A stretch of DNA of 7,773 nt from an uncultured Lacticaseibacillus sp. (lineage in GTDB: Bacteria; Bacillota; Bacilli; Lactobacillales; Lactobacillaceae). Below the pieces are notes generated by a model that ran no database searches, was not told the DNA's origin, and worked only from the letters and a program-made list of their open reading frames with translations. Positions 5,589 through 7,773 of the stretch are shown one piece after another. The stretch is taken from contig CAKRHU010000065.1 of NCBI GenBank assembly GCA_934339215.1, forward strand, positions 1 through 7,773. The letters run 5' to 3'. The stretch's first letter is position 1. The number at the start of each line of letters is the position of its first letter. The translations under genes and the position numbers were made by a program.

Positions 5589-6872
5589 TTAAGCTTCGTT
5601 AGCGGATTCAGTGATCACGCGGATCGCTTTCTTCACGCCAATATCATGCTTCAACATGTCATCGGAAAGCGCACGACGAACGGCGTCTTCTTCCATGTTG
5701 TATTCGCCGGCAAGATCTTTAACTTCTGCAGAGATTTCATCTTCAGAAGGCACGATCTTTTCAGCAGCAACGACAGCTTCAAGAACCAAGTTAGTCTTAA
5801 CGCGAGTTTCAGCGTCAGCGGCGAATTGCTTCTTCAAGTCTTCTTCTTTAGTGCCAGTCAATTGATAGTACATGTCTGGGTTGATGCCTTGGCGTTGCAT
5901 GTTGCCAAGGAATTGATCCATTTGGTTGGACACTTCAGAATCGATCATGGCTTGCGGGATCTCAGTGATTTCAGCATTTTCAACTGCTTTGCCAATGGCT
6001 TGTTCTTCCTTGGCGTTGTCAGCAGCTTCAGCCTTCTTAGCCACGAGTTCGTCTTTAATCTTGGACTTCAATTCGTCTAAGGTGTCAACGTCTTCGTCTA
6101 AGTCCTTAGCAAAATCATCATCTAAGTCAGGCAATTGCTTCGTCTTAACTTCGTGGATGGTGGTTGCAAATTCTGCATCCTTACCCTTGAGGTCTTCTGC
6201 TTGGTAATCTTCTGGGAAGGTTACTTTAACAGTGACATCTTCGCCAGCTTTGTGGCCAACCAATTGGTCTTCAAAGCCAGGGATGAAGGAGTTTGAGCCG
6301 AGTTCCAAAGAGTAGTTCTTAGCAGTGCCGCCATCAAAAGCCACACCATCCACAGTACCAGCGTAATCGATGGTTACAGTGTCGCCTTTTTCAGCCGCTG
6401 CGTCTTCTTTGAGGACCAATTCAGCTTGGCCTTCGCGACGCTTTTGTAATTCTTCTTCAACGTCTGCTTCGGAAACTTCGCGGTCTTGCTTGTCCACGTC
6501 TAAGCCCTTGTAATCGCCAAGCTTAACTTCTGGCTTAACAGTAACAGTTGCTTTGATGACCCAAGCTTCGCCTTCGTCCATTTTGTCGACGTCGATTTTT
6601 GGTTGGTCCACTGGTTCGATAGCAGCTTCGTCAACGGCAGCTTCATAAGCGTCTGGCAAAAGAATGTTCAATGCATCTTCGTATAAAGCCGCTTCGCCGT
6701 ACATACGATCAAAAACCGTACGGGACACGTGACCTTTACGGAACCCAGGAACGTTCAGGCTCTTTTTCACACGGTTGAACGCCTTGTCCAACCCTAATTT
6801 AATTTGTTCTTGTTCGATTTCAAAAGTCAATACGCCATCATTAGCGCCTTGCTTTTCCCATTTTGCAGCCAT
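5589..6872 (-). CDS. tig: Trigger factor, ribosome-associated chaperone and prolyl isomerase
   Basis: A 427-aa protein, the normal length for Firmicutes trigger factor. It binds the ribosome at the exit tunnel and shields nascent chains. Domains in order: N-terminal ribosome-binding domain (1 to about 115) with signature GFRKGHVSR (43-51); FKBP-type prolyl isomerase domain (about 160-245) starting at [10 protein letters not shown], with FDGG and [11 protein letters not shown] inside; helical C-terminal chaperone domain (about 248-427), rich in charged residues. The proline usual in the signature (GFRxGxxP) is Ser50 here, while Phe44, Arg45 and Lys46, which contact the ribosome in E. coli, are kept. 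GGAGG (6879-6883) lies 6 nt before the ATG. It has its own promoter and terminator, so it is transcribed alone. In many lactobacilli clpX follows tig; here it does not. Confidence 0.98.
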   Translation of the reverse strand: MAAKWEKQGANDGVLTFEIEQEQIKLGLDKAFNRVKKSLNVPGFRKGHVSRTVFDRMYGEAALYEDALNILLPDAYEAAVDEAAIEPVDQPKIDVDKMDEGEAWVIKATVTVKPEVKLGDYKGLDVDKQDREVSEADVEEELQKRREGQAELVLKEDAAAEKGDTVTIDYAGTVDGVAFDGGTAKNYSLELGSNSFIPGFEDQLVGHKAGEDVTVKVTFPEDYQAEDLKGKDAEFATTIHEVKTKQLPDLDDDFAKDLDEDVDTLDELKSKIKDELVAKKAEAADNAKEEQAIGKAVENAEITEIPQAMIDSEVSNQMDQFLGNMQRQGINPDMYYQLTGTKEEDLKKQFAADAETRVKTNLVLEAVVAAEKIVPSEDEISAEVKDLAGEYNMEEDAVRRALSDDMLKHDIGVKKAIRVITESANEA

Positions 6873-6914
6873 GCTGTACCTCCGACATAGTCATTTCGTA
6901 TTACATACCTAACC

Positions 6915-6943
6915 ATAATACCCAAAAGGCGCCCATTTGTAAA
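6915..6943 (-). promoter_or_regulatory. Predicted sigma-A-type promoter of tig
   Basis: On the minus strand TTTACA (-35, 6938-6943) and TATTAT (-10, 6915-6920), each five of six consensus bases, are 17 nt apart. They lie in the 80-bp gap between the acetyltransferase stop and the tig start. This fits strong constitutive expression of a housekeeping chaperone. Confidence 0.75.
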
Positions 6944-6952
6944 CGAAAAATG

Positions 6953-7477
6953 CTAATCTACCGCGGCTTCCATCAGCCAATCATGCTGAGGATCGTCGCC
7001 TACGACGAAGGCATGCTCGCCGACTTTGTGAAATCCGCGCTTGGCATAGAAGGATTTCGCCGGTTCATTGTGTTCCCACACCCCTAACGCGATGGTTGGC
7101 TTGTGAAATTCTTTGGCCATGTGCAAAGCATGGGCGAATAATTTTCCGCCTAAACCTTGGTGTTTGTGATCAGGCAAAATGTAGATACGTTCCAGTTCCA
7201 ACGCATTCTCGGCTTTCACATCCGCGGTGACGGCTTGGTCGATGTTGAGTTTGAGATAGCCTGCAGGCGTGCCATCGACGGTCACAAACCAAAAGGTGGT
7301 GCCTGGCGTATGTAATTCTTTGGTGAGTTGTGCCGGCGCATAAGCCGTGTCGAGGAATTCTTGCATATCGGCTGGTGCGGTATTGGCGTTGAAGGTATCT
7401 GCGAACGTGACCCGCGCAATGTGCACCAGCATTGGGATATCTTGATCGGAAACTTTGACGATTTGAATGTTTGACAT
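6953..7477 (-). CDS. GNAT-family N-acetyltransferase, PaiA-like
   Basis: A 174-aa cytosolic acetyl-CoA-dependent acetyltransferase. Motif A is ELERIYILPDHKHQGLGGKL, with the pyrophosphate-binding loop HQGLGG (106-111); motif B includes WEHNEPAKSFYAKRGF with Tyr144, the usual general-acid position. The N-terminal VTFADTFNANTAPADMQEFL (23-42) and the C-terminal VGEHAFVVGDDPQHDWLM resemble remembered Bacillus subtilis PaiA, which acetylates spermidine and spermine. Polyamine acetylation is thus a reasonable guess, not proven. The start at 7477 is chosen because AAGGAAG (7486-7492) lies 8 nt upstream; a longer reading frame to 7549 overlaps the MarR gene and lacks such a site. It starts 13 nt after the MarR stop, so the two form an operon. 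No clear terminator follows, and read-through into tig is possible. Confidence 0.92.
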   Translation of the reverse strand: MSNIQIVKVSDQDIPMLVHIARVTFADTFNANTAPADMQEFLDTAYAPAQLTKELHTPGTTFWFVTVDGTPAGYLKLNIDQAVTADVKAENALELERIYILPDHKHQGLGGKLFAHALHMAKEFHKPTIALGVWEHNEPAKSFYAKRGFHKVGEHAFVVGDDPQHDWLMEAAVD

Positions 7478-7490
7478 TAGCGTCACTTCC

Positions 7491-7773
7491 TTAATAGTTT
7501 CGTTTGCCACCATTTTTGACAAATTGCCAGTCGTGATCGACGTTGGCACACATTTGATCTAGCAATTGTTCTAAGGTGGCGATTTGGTCTGCAGTCATGT
7601 TTTGGGTGGCCACTTTTAATGAGTAGCGGTTTTCACGGCGAATTGGGTCATAAGCTTTTTTGCCAGCCGCTGTGGCGTATAGACGTTGGCGCTTTGCATT
7701 GTTGGGGTCAGGGTGTTTTTCAACGAAACCTTGCTGACACAACTTGGCCACGCTGCGTGCAACCGTCGCACGA
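7491..7773 (-). CDS. MarR-family transcriptional regulator, C-terminal part
   Basis: The frame is open to the right window edge; 93 C-terminal codons are visible and the start lies outside. The visible part begins inside the recognition helix (RATVARSVAKLCQQGFVEK) and continues with the beta-wing DPNNAKRQRLYATAAGKKA, the classic MarR pattern of xDPxDxRxxxxxLTxxG. The rest is the C-terminal dimerisation helices (MTADQIATLEQLLDQM). The GTG at 7751 is an internal valine, not a start, because coding similarity continues upstream to the edge. It is joined to the downstream acetyltransferase (13-nt gap), so it probably regulates that gene and itself, perhaps in response to a small toxic molecule or polyamine. 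The effector is unknown. Confidence 0.9.
   Translation of the reverse strand, partial: RATVARSVAKLCQQGFVEKHPDPNNAKRQRLYATAAGKKAYDPIRRENRYSLKVATQNMTADQIATLEQLLDQMCANVDHDWQFVKNGGKRNY

Noticed and set aside
5646..6080. 144-codon plus-strand ORF opposite tig
   Set aside because: It lies fully antisense to a confident trigger factor gene, has no ribosome binding site or recognisable domain, and its composition mirrors the codons of tig.
7478..7549. Longer N-terminus for the acetyltransferase (start at 7549)
   Set aside because: It would overlap the MarR coding region, and the good ribosome binding site is placed for 7477.
1..7773. CRISPR array, tRNA or rRNA genes, phage or conjugation genes
   Set aside because: No regularly spaced repeats, no cloverleaf with a T-loop motif, and no related proteins were seen on either strand.

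Overview
The window suggests a mid-GC Firmicute of the Lactobacillaceae, possibly near Lacticaseibacillus. The evidence is strong GGAGG-type ribosome binding sites, a PTS-driven beta-glucoside operon with a CcpA-type cre site, a lactobacillus-like trigger factor, and a PaiA-like acetyltransferase behind a MarR regulator. The genus is an inference; the family is fairly secure. Every convincing protein gene is on the minus strand, so the window is best read from right to left.

Right part (7773 to 5537): the C-terminal part of a MarR-family regulator (cut by the window edge) is followed 13 nt later by a PaiA-like GNAT acetyltransferase, probably as one operon. Next comes tig (trigger factor) with its own good sigma-A-type promoter and a hairpin/T-run terminator.

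Middle (5588 to 5045): a gene-free stretch of about 540 bp that is densely structured. It holds, in minus-strand order, the tig terminator, an unexplained foldable element (5416-5529) closed by a long imperfect helix, a promoter-structure-terminator unit that looks like a stand-alone small RNA of about 140 nt (promoter 5349-5377, terminator 5201-5235), an AT-rich spacer with nothing clear, and the bgl promoter. The bgl promoter has a perfect 17-bp inverted repeat over its -10 and a cre-like site just downstream. I could not match either RNA-like element to a family I know (SRP, 6S, tmRNA, RNase P, common riboswitches, T-box).

Left part (5044 to 1): a beta-glucoside utilisation operon. It encodes a GH1 6-phospho-beta-glucosidase, a cellobiose-type PTS IIC, a IIB, a translationally coupled small protein of unknown function (68 aa) and a GntR/UTRA regulator. 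The first three genes are joined by one-base TAATG overlaps and the fourth starts right after the IIB stop. A terminator follows gntR. Beyond it lies a ROK-family sugar kinase resembling beta-glucoside kinase (BglK), with its own candidate promoter and cut by the left edge. The expected logic is that IIC/IIB import and phosphorylate a beta-glucoside, the GH1 enzyme splits the 6-phospho-sugar, GntR senses a (probably phosphorylated) sugar at the inverted repeat, and CcpA represses through cre. No IIA is encoded here, so it must come from elsewhere.

I see no mobile elements, CRISPR arrays, tRNA or rRNA genes.
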